Source: Promethearchaeota archaeon | Lineage (GTDB): Archaea > Asgardarchaeota > Lokiarchaeia > Sigyniarchaeales > SOKP01 | Length of the DNA stretch: 56,790 nt | Direction of reading: 5' to 3' | Assembly (NCBI GenBank): GCA_019057865.1 | Contig: JAHLWP010000027.1 | Span: 1 to 56,790, forward strand | Shown here: positions 8,168-16,168 of the stretch, piece after piece | How the letters are laid out: every line of letters starts with the position of its first letter | Position numbering within the stretch: position 1 is the first letter of the stretch | Notes under the pieces: model-generated | What the model was told of the DNA's origin: nothing | Seen by the model: only the letters and a program-made list of their open reading frames with translations | The model's database searches: none | Translations under genes and position numbers: made by a program

Positions 8168-9550
8168 TTAATCTTTTATTTCAAAATCAATATATGCGCT
8201 TGTAAATTTCAACTCTAAATTTTCTTTTCTATATTTTGGATATATAGTCCCAAAGGGGATTACTCTCAAGATATTATATGATGTATAAAACTCATAAATT
8301 TCTCCAAAACTGTATGATTCTTTTTCAGAATTAATTTTAAATATGAGAAATTTTATCTCATAATCTCTAAGTGATTTAATTTTAGCACTTTTTTCAATAG
8401 AACCTTTTTTTAATTTGATCGGAATTGAATCGGAGAAAAACTTTAATACTTTCTTCTCGAGCGTCTCATATTCAATGAATCTTATTAACTCATAATATTG
8501 AGGATTTCTCTTTAGTATATTTATTCTTTTTTCTATACCTGAAGATGTCGAGAAGTCTTCTCTTTTATTTTTAGGGATGATTCTAAAATATAAATTATTA
8601 ATTTTTTTGAATTCTATTATATCAGGATAGAATTTAAAAAGCGCAGCAAATAACCTCTCGAAAGGATATATTACTTGAGTTAATCTAATGGAAAGATCAT
8701 GTAAATCAATCTTAGTTAAATCAGCTGTCTCATGTTTTTTCACATTATAAAATTTTGTATAGATGTATTTTATATCAACTTCTTCATCTTTTTCGATATT
8801 ACAAGAGAGATCTGTAAACATATGTAGAATTTTATTTACTTTATTGTTTGCTTTTGAGTCGATTTTTTGAATTTCTTGAAATTTACTACTGTTTTGTTTC
8901 CAGTATGTATTAGATATATGTTCAACAGATTCCCAGATATCTGATAAATTATCAAATGCATACCTCCTACCTTTTCTAAGATTATAAAGACTTGGCTCAA
9001 TATAGAATTTTCCTCGTAAGAATAATACGAAATCATCAAGATATTCCTCTTTCGAATCAAAACACTTGAGGAAAATCGATAAAAATTGTCCTAAATCTTT
9101 AACGAGATTAAAATTTAAATGAGTAGATCTACGTATCCAAAAATCAGCATTATCAAGTTTTATTCCTCGTATAAATTTACCTTTATCATTAAATATATAA
9201 ATTTCATCAAAATTGTGAAAATTTGATAAGATATAGTCTATTGTAAGAAGGAGACTCTTTATTTTATCCCAAATAATTTTTATTAGATCATCTAATATAG
9301 GTGATTCCTCTAATTCTAATTTAAATCCTATATAACAATAAATTGACCTATCTTTCTCAAGAAATTCTTTATCCTTGTAATGCTGATATTCCTCAATTTT
9401 TTTCTCATTGAATAAGATTTGGTCTTCTAGATCTTGGATTTCTTCTAAAAGATCACCTGGATAAAGCAAATAATTATTTTTTGAAGTCAACTTTAAAGGG
9501 AAGGGAACTGAGAAATTAGAAACTTTTATAATAATTTGGTAAAGAGACAT
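8168..9550 (-). CDS. unknown 460-residue protein upstream of the PIWI gene
   Basis: I do not recognise this protein. It is soluble, rich in Lys, Ile, Phe and Tyr, and has no P-loop, signal peptide or membrane segment. The N-terminal 80 residues include LLYPGDLLEEIQDLEDQ and a coiled-coil-like acidic helix. The C-terminal 120 residues are mixed alpha/beta and end AYIDFEIKD. It starts at ATG 9550, reads toward the PIWI-domain gene and is 145 bases from it, so it is the best candidate partner or effector for that protein. An APAZ-like role (usual in short-Argonaute operons) cannot be shown from motifs. Confidence 0.6.
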   Translation of the reverse strand: MSLYQIIIKVSNFSVPFPLKLTSKNNYLLYPGDLLEEIQDLEDQILFNEKKIEEYQHYKDKEFLEKDRSIYCYIGFKLELEESPILDDLIKIIWDKIKSLLLTIDYILSNFHNFDEIYIFNDKGKFIRGIKLDNADFWIRRSTHLNFNLVKDLGQFLSIFLKCFDSKEEYLDDFVLFLRGKFYIEPSLYNLRKGRRYAFDNLSDIWESVEHISNTYWKQNSSKFQEIQKIDSKANNKVNKILHMFTDLSCNIEKDEEVDIKYIYTKFYNVKKHETADLTKIDLHDLSIRLTQVIYPFERLFAALFKFYPDIIEFKKINNLYFRIIPKNKREDFSTSSGIEKRINILKRNPQYYELIRFIEYETLEKKVLKFFSDSIPIKLKKGSIEKSAKIKSLRDYEIKFLIFKINSEKESYSFGEIYEFYTSYNILRVIPFGTIYPKYRKENLELKFTSAYIDFEIKD

Positions 9551-9657
9551 TTCTAATAATAATATTTTAATTTAAAGATTTAAAGCAGATTTGAATATAT
9601 AAAATTTAGGGTTGTTGTATTATATTTTATTAATATTAAAAGATTAATTAAACTTGA

Positions 9658-9795
9658 AAGAGATATAGGAACGATTTCACAAAAACGAGAGATGATACGA
9701 GTAGAACGCCTAACGAAATTTGTCAAGAGACTAAAGAACTTATAGAACGTTTAAGAAATCAAGAATTTAGAAAAAAACCTATCAAATCTTTTTGA
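9658..9795 (+). pseudogene. C-terminal gene remnant
   Basis: An open frame of 46 codons has no start codon at its head. It reads KRYRNDFTKTRDDTSRTP, then NEICQETKELIERLRNQEF, and stops at TGA 9793-9795. The composition is protein-like and helical, but no family is recognised. A stop codon lies directly upstream, so only the tail of a gene can be present. It lies between two minus-strand genes. Confidence 0.3.
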
Positions 9796-9811
9796 AGATA
9801 AGTGTTTAAAA

Positions 9812-10057
9812 TTATAGCTTATAGATGACTATGGCAAATAAATTTCCATTTATCGAATGATGACTTGAATTTTTTACCTTTTCATAAAAGACAACCCTTA
9901 GATGTTCCTCTTTTAACACTTCGTGCAAATCTGATCGTCTATAATTGTCAGTATCAAAAATTTCAAATTCATGAAAGTGAAGTTTAATTTGGTTAACAAA
10001 ATCAAGAAGAATATCTAATACTATCCTAGAAATTTTTTCAAACATATTATTTATCAA
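9812..10057 (-). CDS. small hypothetical protein
   Basis: This 81-residue protein is unrecognised. It begins with a helical segment (MFEKISRIVLDILLDFVNQI) and ends with a beta-type LRVVFYEKVKNSSHHS stretch. It starts at ATG 10057. It lies between the PIWI-associated genes and the DUF4209 remnant, on the same strand as both. It may be the intact end of a larger decayed gene. Confidence 0.4.
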   Translation of the reverse strand: MINNMFEKISRIVLDILLDFVNQIKLHFHEFEIFDTDNYRRSDLHEVLKEEHLRVVFYEKVKNSSHHSINGNLFAIVIYKL

Positions 10058-10113
10058 CTTTCACTCCTGTTTCTTTCATTAATAATTAATTTATAAAATT
10101 TCAGATAAAAAAG

Positions 10114-10537
10114 CTATATTATTTTTAATTTTTTTATTAGGGTAAAAACAATTTCAATAATGCCTACGATTATGTGCCATTGTACATCTTTATATTTAAT
10201 TAACCCATGGAGCAACTTTATTTCTTAAATTTAGACCTGTTTTATCTGCTAAAAACCATAATAAGTATGTGTTTAAGTCATCTCCAATGATATTTTTGAA
10301 ATTCTTATCTAATAAGAAATCCCCTAATGTTTTGCCTTGTATTCCTTCAGGTACTTTCTTTATAACTGGTATTCCCATCTTTTCTGCTATGTTTTTCGTG
10401 AATGTTTCTAATTGAGGAATTAATATAAAAAAAGCAGCATGATACTCATTTGAGATGAAATATTTAAATCCATCTGTTAAAAACAAAGAGAGATCTCTTT
10501 CAAGATTATTTTTATCAAAAAATTCTTTTAATTTCTC
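10114..10537 (-). pseudogene. DUF4209-type gene remnant with a one-base frameshift
   Basis: The frame LDKNFKNIIGDDLNTYLLWF and DKTGLNLRNKVA matches the C-terminal part of DUF4209-like proteins, which end near LNLRNxVAHG. Here the sequence reads GCTCCATGGG. Removing one C restores RNKVAHGLIKYKDVQW and a further 29 residues, ending at TAG 10114-10116. The head of the gene is also missing: the frame is open only from 10537, after a TAA. DUF4209 proteins often accompany defence genes. This copy has lost both ends of its function. Confidence 0.7.
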
Positions 10538-10660
10538 TTATGATAGGTTATACTAAAAGTTTGCATCAAATACTCGGATACTAAGGCTTTTAGCTTTAAA
10601 TAATTTAAATACTCGATAATTTCAAATAAAAGTCTAATATTAGTCTATATAATGAGATTT

Positions 10661-11383
10661 TTATTCATTATACTCATAGATATTGTGATCCGTTCTTGCG
10701 AGAGTTATCATATCTATATTATTGCAACCCTTTTCATTCAATCTGAAAAATATTTTCTCTTTAGTTTCTCCATCAGTAATAATATCATCTATTAATAATA
10801 TTCTTCTCTGATTTAAATTATCATTTTCACATATTATCGAGTATTCCTTTGTATAATCATCTATTCGTGCTATCCTACTTATATTCATTGGAATATTAAA
10901 AAGATTGCCAAATTCCATACTAATTATTTCAACTGAATTATAGGAATACTCTAATTTAGCAGGTACAGGAATTATTTCATTATAATTTAATGATCCAATT
11001 ACATTTTTCAAATAATTAGCATAAAAATTTGAAATTATTCTTAATTGCTGCTTTCTGGACTCTATTATATAATCGCTCCGAGCTCTATGCAATGGTCCTG
11101 ACTTAGAATTGAACAAAATATCTGAAAATGCAGGATATCTTAGATTAGGAGTGTCTTCTAAATCACTATAAAAATTCCTCTGGGGATAATATGCACCCAA
11201 AGAAATAACCTCATCAATTTTTAACCTTTTTGTTAAATCATAAAACCAGAAAGGTCTCTTAAATTCTTTTGAAAAATTGGGATTGATATTTAGCGAGAAT
11301 CTCCCTTTAATAAGCGGAATTGAATTCAATGTAATTTCGCTGCATTTAAATATTCCAAAATCAAACTTTATTTTCTTAGTCAT
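10661..11383 (-). CDS. ComF-like phosphoribosyltransferase paired with DprA
   Basis: This is a 240-residue protein. The C-terminal half holds the PRPP-binding motif RRILLIDDIITDGET (193-207), preceded by the pyrophosphate-region strand EIIPVPAKL (136-144). This identifies a type-I phosphoribosyltransferase of the ComF kind. The N-terminal half has no zinc ribbon, unlike ComF, and is unrecognised. Its start overlaps the end of the DprA-like gene by eight bases, so translation is coupled. In bacteria ComF and DprA both work in DNA uptake. As an isolated archaeal pair in a defence-like island, a nucleotide-signalling or anti-invader role is an inference. Confidence 0.7.
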   Translation of the reverse strand: MTKKIKFDFGIFKCSEITLNSIPLIKGRFSLNINPNFSKEFKRPFWFYDLTKRLKIDEVISLGAYYPQRNFYSDLEDTPNLRYPAFSDILFNSKSGPLHRARSDYIIESRKQQLRIISNFYANYLKNVIGSLNYNEIIPVPAKLEYSYNSVEIISMEFGNLFNIPMNISRIARIDDYTKEYSIICENDNLNQRRILLIDDIITDGETKEKIFFRLNEKGCNNIDMITLARTDHNIYEYNE

Positions 11384-12353
11384 TAAAGCTCTCCATTCTC
11401 TTAGAATACTCCTTTTCTAAAATCTCAATTATATTTTTGATATTACTAAGATCATTTTTTATTTCAATTCCGCCCCCATCCCTAACAATCTTTAAAATAT
11501 GTGTGTTATCGTGATTCCAATTCTCTGGCTCCAGATAAAATACAGGGCGCATAATTTCTTTCGCAAATTTATATTGCCATATCGTTCCTGATCTATAATT
11601 ACCTTCAATGAAGATGCTACCTAATGATAATTGTGCAGAAAATCGGTTTCTCATTTGTAGTGCGAACTTATTAATACGATTCCATAAAAGATTTTGCGAT
11701 ATTAAGGCACCATTTTTAATAACTGACTGTACATATTGTTTATTCTCATTAGGATAAACATTTTCAACTCCGGATGCTAAAACACCTATATATCTCCCAT
11801 TTTGCGCATTAGCTCCGATAAAAGCCTCAATATCTATACCTTTTGCAAAACCATTTATAAGCGTGAATTTATATTTAGCTAGCAATTCCGCGATTTGCCG
11901 AGTCTTAGCAATTGCTTCTTTTGTTGGCGTTCGAGATCCACATATAGAGTAAGATTTTAAATCTTTATCTATAATCTGACCTTTGATAAATACTAAATCA
12001 CGCTTTCCGGGCTGCAAAATTTGAAGCAATTTAGGAATGTTTTTATCGAAAGGTGTTGCAATTGTAATATTTTTCTGGATGCAATATTTAACTAATTTCT
12101 CCAATTCAGAGTATTCCTCTTCGTTAGGATTAAAATCATATAATTTTGAAATTTTGTTGAAATATTCTAGGTTTGATTTCTTTTTAGTAAGCAGAATCTT
12201 AGTTAAAAATTCTTTATTTAAGGATTTTAATCGAGATATCTCCATTGTAGGAATTTGAAATAATTTAATAAGCCCTGATTTTGAGAACTTCATAATCCGT
12301 AATAGAAATATATAATCAATTATATTTCGATGTGAATTTACTTCTTCTAGCAT
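11376..12353 (-). CDS. DprA/Smf-like Rossmann protein
   Basis: This 325-residue protein has the DprA (SLOG superfamily) core: ICGSRTPTKEAI (137-148), INGFAKGIDIEAFIGA (166-181), VLASGVENVYP (191-201) and IEGNYRSGT (249-257). DprA loads recombinase on incoming single-stranded DNA in naturally competent bacteria; other SLOG proteins bind nucleotide signals. The N-terminal 90 residues look helical. The usual DprA spacing is kept, but the lysine after GSR is absent. It is first in a two-gene minus-strand unit and overlaps the phosphoribosyltransferase gene. It starts at ATG 12353. Confidence 0.8.
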   Translation of the reverse strand: MLEEVNSHRNIIDYIFLLRIMKFSKSGLIKLFQIPTMEISRLKSLNKEFLTKILLTKKKSNLEYFNKISKLYDFNPNEEEYSELEKLVKYCIQKNITIATPFDKNIPKLLQILQPGKRDLVFIKGQIIDKDLKSYSICGSRTPTKEAIAKTRQIAELLAKYKFTLINGFAKGIDIEAFIGANAQNGRYIGVLASGVENVYPNENKQYVQSVIKNGALISQNLLWNRINKFALQMRNRFSAQLSLGSIFIEGNYRSGTIWQYKFAKEIMRPVFYLEPENWNHDNTHILKIVRDGGGIEIKNDLSNIKNIIEILEKEYSKRMESFND

Positions 12354-12526
12354 TATTCATTCTATATTTGGTTTTATTATTTTTAAAAACATTGTCACTT
12401 TTAAATTTATAATCCATAATTTTTTAGGATTTTAAAAAATTATAATTTATCCTAATTTAAATAAAAAATAGAAATAATATAAAAAAAAGGCAAAACGAAA
12501 AAAAAAAGAAATCGTTAATCCTTAAA

Positions 12527-12616
12527 TTATTTCACAGTACTAATTGAAAACCATCCGATCGTATAATCTCCTCTGTAGATTTCAACTATATAAGTTGCGG
12601 GAGTCTTAGTTATCAT
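12527..12616 (-). pseudogene. C-terminal remnant of a secreted beta-sandwich protein
   Basis: This is a 29-residue frame from ATG 12616 with TPATYIVEIYRGDYTIGW and a short tail ISTVK. It resembles the last two strands of pre-peptidase C-terminal-type domains found at the end of secreted archaeal proteins. A TAA lies three codons upstream, so nothing more of the gene is in frame. It lies next to another surface-protein fragment and the tandem repeats. Confidence 0.35.
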
Positions 12617-12837
12617 TTGAAATTAGTAATCTATTTTTTTGGGAAAATAAATAATTAAAAGTAAAAAATTCTAAAAATTCAAAAATTTAGAATTAGGTGA
12701 AAATATGAATTTTTTTCTTTTTTAACATTCAATTTCGTAATTTCCCTCTAAAGAAAGTACAATCTTAATTTATAGATATCTTTTCTAATAATTAGATATA
12801 TTAGTTGATCGTTTCAATTTCAAATCTTTTTGAATAT
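12617..12837. other. AT-rich spacer before the tandem repeats
   Basis: I see no gene, RNA or repeat in this stretch on either strand. Confidence 0.4.
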
Positions 12838-13096
12838 CAATACTTATTTATAAGTATCAATACTTATTTTGGAGATTTTTAAATTTAAGTAATCATATAA
12901 TAAGAGAAAAATAGGGAAATAACAATACTTATTTATAAGTATCAATACTTATTTGCCAATTTTTTAATTTTAAAAAGTCATATGATATCAGAAAAATAGA
13001 GAATAACAATACTTATTTATGAGTCTCAATACTTATTGGTGGGTTTTTTTAATTTTATATAATCATATGATATCAGAAAAATAGAAGTATCAATAC
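12838..13096. repeat. 84-85 bp tandem repeat, three full copies plus a stub
   Basis: Copies begin with caatactt at 12838, 12923 and 13007, so the periods are 85 and 84 bases. A fourth partial copy begins at 13091, again 84 bases on, and stops after seven bases. Each copy holds two caatacttatt elements flanking a palindrome (ATACTTA-TTTA-TAAGTAT in copies 1 and 2, mutated in copy 3). A second part reads aatcatatgatatcag, with overlapping palindromes TCATATGA and TGATATCA. Regular spacing with nested inverted repeats is typical of iterons, operator arrays or mobile-element ends. The stub leads straight into a gene that has lost its head. Confidence 0.85.
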
Positions 13097-13492
13097 TGGA
13101 CTCTTGCTGTAAGAACAGTCTACATAACAGTTGACGGAGTAACTCTCGATCTTTTATTTGCGGAAGATGTTGCATTGAATCCTGCGACAGGCAAAATTGA
13201 GGTAAAAATTTTAGTTCATCTTGTTACAACGTCACTAGTACAGCTAATTATAACTACACAAGTTCATCAACAAGGTTCTATTTCCGTCGCATTAGGATTT
13301 AGTACTGAGCTTTTAAGAATTGATAGAGATCCTGGGGATTATAGCTTTCCATATCAATTTAATATCAGTACAACCGATGCTAATAATAATATCGCGCAAC
13401 CCGGTTTTTATGACTTTATAATATCTGCAACAGTTTCTCCTACTGGTTTGCAAAAAGAAATTAAATTTAATGATTTTGAATATTCACCATAA
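13085..13492 (+). pseudogene. beheaded beta-rich surface-protein fragment
   Basis: The reading frame is open from 13085, inside the last repeat copy, to TAA 13490-13492. Protein-like sequence starts at YWTLAVRTVYITVDG; the first possible start codon, TTG 13175, comes 26 codons later. The strongly beta-type sequence (IEVKILVHLVTTSLVQLII, then GFYDFIISATVSPTG) suits an immunoglobulin-like or cadherin-like domain of a secreted protein. The natural start and signal peptide are missing and the tandem repeat takes their place. No cysteine or catalytic motif is seen. Confidence 0.55.
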
Positions 13493-13683
13493 ATTCCTAA
13501 TTTTTTTCATTATTTAATTGGATTCTAAAGAATTATAACCTTTAAGAGATTTTTTTAATTAGAGCAATTATTTTTTATCTAAAAAGAAATCTTAAAGAAA
13601 ATCCGTTAATCTTAAATATAACACAGATTCTCACTATTGCAACCAATACAATTGAATAATGTTTAAATAATTAGAGGTTTAAG

Positions 13684-14535
13684 TTGAAAGAAAACAATAA
13701 AAAGATAATTAAAGCATTTAAGGCAGAAGATCTTGAGGAGGTTAAGAAATTTCTGAAGGAATTTCCAGATGGAACCTATAAAAATAATCCATATTTAAGA
13801 CACATTGAAGTTCTCATAGACTATGGAAAACCACCAGGACAATATCACACTATCCAACTGAAAAAAGATGGACAAAACTATTTAATTGGAACAATTGTTT
13901 TCTCACATGGTGAAAGAATCATTTTTTTCCCAGGAATTCAAAAAATGTTTGTTCCTTCGCCAATTACAAAAAAAAGTTATAATATTCACCATATCACTTG
14001 TGATAAATCACTGAAAGAAGGACATCTGAAATTTCGAGATAGAAATATTAGATTTCCAGATTTTATACTCCAAAAGGTTAATAACATACATTTTTGGTTT
14101 GGATTAGCCATAGATAAGCCAGAAGTTTTATTTTCTAGAGCAAAACACAAAGAATTACTCAAAATTCCTAAAAAGATAGGTGTTGATGTTCAAAGAAGGT
14201 TATCCTTGATTAATCAATATTGTCAAAAAGGATTTGGATTTAATATAAAATCGAGAACTATTAATTCTCAAGAATTCTTAAATTTCGAATTTTTCATAAA
14301 AAAAAATGGAAATTTCGATTTAAGTGAAAACTTAAACATCCCCATTGGTAGTTACAATGCAGATTTCAAGGGCGGAAGGCAATATCCTACTACGATATCC
14401 CATGCTAAAGATAGCGAGTCAAGTCAAATGGTCATAATCAGATTCTCAATTTTACGAAAAAATAAAGAAAATAGCTTAAGTTTAAGGAAATCATCATTAT
14501 TTTTTCATTACCTAAAATCCTTTAATAAGTATTGA
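13684..14535 (+). CDS. unknown 283-residue protein next to a structured RNA
   Basis: I do not recognise this protein. It starts at TTG 13684 with helical MKENNKKIIKAFKAEDLEEV. It continues as a mixed alpha/beta protein with a glycine-rich segment (GSYNADFKGGRQYP) and a basic C-terminus (LRKSSLFFHYLKSF). It is strongly basic (Lys and Arg rich) and has no membrane span or known catalytic motif. It ends only 13 bases before the start of a GC-rich folded RNA candidate, and no other plus-strand gene is close. A link between protein and RNA is an inference from spacing alone. Confidence 0.55.
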   Translation: MKENNKKIIKAFKAEDLEEVKKFLKEFPDGTYKNNPYLRHIEVLIDYGKPPGQYHTIQLKKDGQNYLIGTIVFSHGERIIFFPGIQKMFVPSPITKKSYNIHHITCDKSLKEGHLKFRDRNIRFPDFILQKVNNIHFWFGLAIDKPEVLFSRAKHKELLKIPKKIGVDVQRRLSLINQYCQKGFGFNIKSRTINSQEFLNFEFFIKKNGNFDLSENLNIPIGSYNADFKGGRQYPTTISHAKDSESSQMVIIRFSILRKNKENSLSLRKSSLFFHYLKSFNKY

Positions 14536-14548
14536 GTAAAAAATACAT

Positions 14549-14675
14549 CAATAGTGCCACTGCACCGGTTCTCGGTGCCTTGAGCAAGTGAGAGCACTTC
14601 AAGCGGTGGGTGGACCGAAAGTACTGACCGAGCATGTCCCATTCTGCATTACACACCCGATCCATTGTATCATTG
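14549..14675 (+). ncRNA. GC-rich structured RNA candidate, four-way junction
   Basis: This 127-base GC-rich island stands out in a very AT-rich genome and has no coding frame. On the plus strand a closing helix CAATAGTGC/GTATCATTG (14549-14557 with 14667-14675) pairs 8 of 9 positions, with two G-U pairs. Inside are a perfect hairpin GCACCG/CGGTGC (14562-14578) with a five-base loop, a hairpin CTTG-AAGTG/CACTT-CAAG (14579-14603) and a stem TGGGTG/CACCCG (14607-14659). The G-U pairs in the closing helix favour the plus strand. It lacks the 5S rRNA core motifs and the SRP and RNase P signatures I know, so the family is unknown. Confidence 0.65.
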
Positions 14676-14854
14676 CGGAAAAATTACACTACTTTAGATA
14701 ATAATTAAAAAAAAAGATTTCTACTTTATATCTTGGAAAAAAAGGACTAAAAACGAATAATTCTATAGTTAAATTAGTCCAATTAATTACTAAACTAAAA
14801 GATCTTAAAGAAAAATAAAAAAGCATAAAAGATAAAAATAAGTTTTTTCTATCT
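14676..14854. other. AT-rich spacer after the RNA candidate
   Basis: I see no convincing gene here. A minus-strand frame over it is hydrophobic and low in complexity, and I take it as chance. Confidence 0.4.
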
Positions 14855-15094
14855 TTATTCAACTGTATTAGGTTTCTTTTTATTACTTTTCTCACATAAT
14901 ATTTGAATATTCTTTTCAGTATTTGAACCCCTTTTACTATAAAATATTATGTAATCGAATAACTCATCTCCATCCCAGAATTCAATTCTGATAGAATGTG
15001 AACGCTGCTCATCTGCAACTGTAGATGTAAAACATCCGATTATGACAAATATACCTTTTTTTACTCTATCCATTGTATTAATCGTTATAATCAC
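14855..15094 (-). CDS. possible C-terminal fragment of an Mrr-like restriction protein
   Basis: The 79 residues include KGIFVIIGCFTST and RIEFWDGDELFDYI. This is close in order to the end of Mrr-type restriction domains (GIFVTT.xFT, then LIDGxxLxxLI). A full Mrr catalytic domain is about 110 residues and carries D...QxK motifs. Those are missing here, so if the match is right this is only the tail. The bases upstream (15095-15170) contain short protein-like pieces in other frames, which supports decay. It starts at GTG 15094. Confidence in the family is low. Confidence 0.35.
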   Translation of the reverse strand: MIITINTMDRVKKGIFVIIGCFTSTVADEQRSHSIRIEFWDGDELFDYIIFYSKRGSNTEKNIQILCEKSNKKKPNTVE

Positions 15095-15282
15095 ACTCTG
15101 ATTTTTTAATTAGTTCTAACAGTCTTATGTCCTTGTTCCCGCTTTACAATTAATTTTTTTCTTTTTTTTTATCGTGCATAAATATTTTAAAGTTAATGAG
15201 CATACCGCCAATTGTCAACACTTCTTTAAAGATCTCTTCTTCATCATAAAATATATTAGCACTGGATGTACTACTTTTTTGT

Positions 15283-16113
15283 ATGACAAAGATCGATAAT
15301 AATACCAGAATTCAAACCTTAAAACGAATGTTATCAGTTGCTAAAAAATTAGTAGAAAATGAATCAAATGAAATTTTTGAGTTAGCTCATCACATAGCAG
15401 ATAATGTCTTAAGTAAAATTTGTATGCTTGTTGGTCAAGAACAAAATAGGGATGACTTAGTTTATGAAAACGGTCAACGGCGAAGAACAAAAGCATTTAA
15501 TGTCTTGTATGAGGGTATTCTGGAAAAATTTTTTCCAAATGTCCCAAAATATGATGAAATAATCAAAAATTATCATAGAGAAAGAAATACATATCATCAT
15601 GATTTAATTTCGCTGGATTTTTCTATAAGAAAGCCTTCAGCAATAAATTACATTAAATGTGTAGAAGATATTATGCAAAAAGTTGGCTATTTAGGAGAGA
15701 ATGAGGCGATAGAACCATATACTTTTAATACCCTAATTCAAGATAGAGATGTACCTCAAAAGAAACAAATAGCCCAAAAATTCAAAAAATTGTATAATAG
15801 GTTAGCTTCTAGAGATCCTAAACATGTTATTATAGATGTGAGAACCTTACTTGATGATATCGGTAAGATCGATTTAGGGAGAGTTCTGAAAATGGATTAT
15901 ATTCCAGATAGTAAAGAAAGAATGATGTTAATAGAACATAGCAAGTGGAATTTATCAATTAAGACAGGCTCATCTCAACATTTAAGACTTATAAAATATG
16001 TAAATGGGGACTCTCAGGCCTATGATTTTGAAATTCCAAATCAAAATGAAGATATTTTAAATGAATTTTTAGATTTGATAAGAGATCGATGTAAAGAACA
16101 CGGAATATTCTAA
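15283..16113 (+). CDS. HEPN-like protein with RNxxxH motif
   Basis: This 276-residue protein is helical in its first 150 residues. RNTYHH at 101-106 fits the RNxxxH catalytic motif of HEPN ribonucleases, placed between two long helices as expected (ERNTYHHDLISLDF, then YIKCVEDIMQKVG). The C-terminal 120 residues form a separate mixed domain ending EHGIF. HEPN proteins are often RNA-cutting toxins or parts of defence systems. No partner gene is next to it on the same strand; the nearest is the Nmad operon facing it. It starts at ATG 15283. The assignment rests on one motif. Confidence 0.5.
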   Translation: MTKIDNNTRIQTLKRMLSVAKKLVENESNEIFELAHHIADNVLSKICMLVGQEQNRDDLVYENGQRRRTKAFNVLYEGILEKFFPNVPKYDEIIKNYHRERNTYHHDLISLDFSIRKPSAINYIKCVEDIMQKVGYLGENEAIEPYTFNTLIQDRDVPQKKQIAQKFKKLYNRLASRDPKHVIIDVRTLLDDIGKIDLGRVLKMDYIPDSKERMMLIEHSKWNLSIKTGSSQHLRLIKYVNGDSQAYDFEIPNQNEDILNEFLDLIRDRCKEHGIF

Positions 16114-16168
16114 TGATAAAAGAAAAGAGAGATTTTTTCATTAATAATTAGAAATCCTTTAGAAATGA

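Noticed and set aside
12838..13096. CRISPR array
   Set aside because: The units are directly adjacent and almost identical over their whole length, so there are no unique spacers, and no cas genes are seen.
14612..14640. Hammerhead ribozyme core (CGAAA and CTGA)
   Set aside because: The order and the CTGANGA spacing do not match; only short chance pieces are present.
14549..14675. 5S rRNA
   Set aside because: The length fits and a closing helix is present, but there are three inner stems instead of two arms, and the conserved CCGAAC and GAAGUUAAGC segments are absent on both strands.
14689..14895. Minus-strand hydrophobic protein
   Set aside because: Low complexity, overlaps the Mrr-like fragment, and has the composition of an AT-rich random frame.
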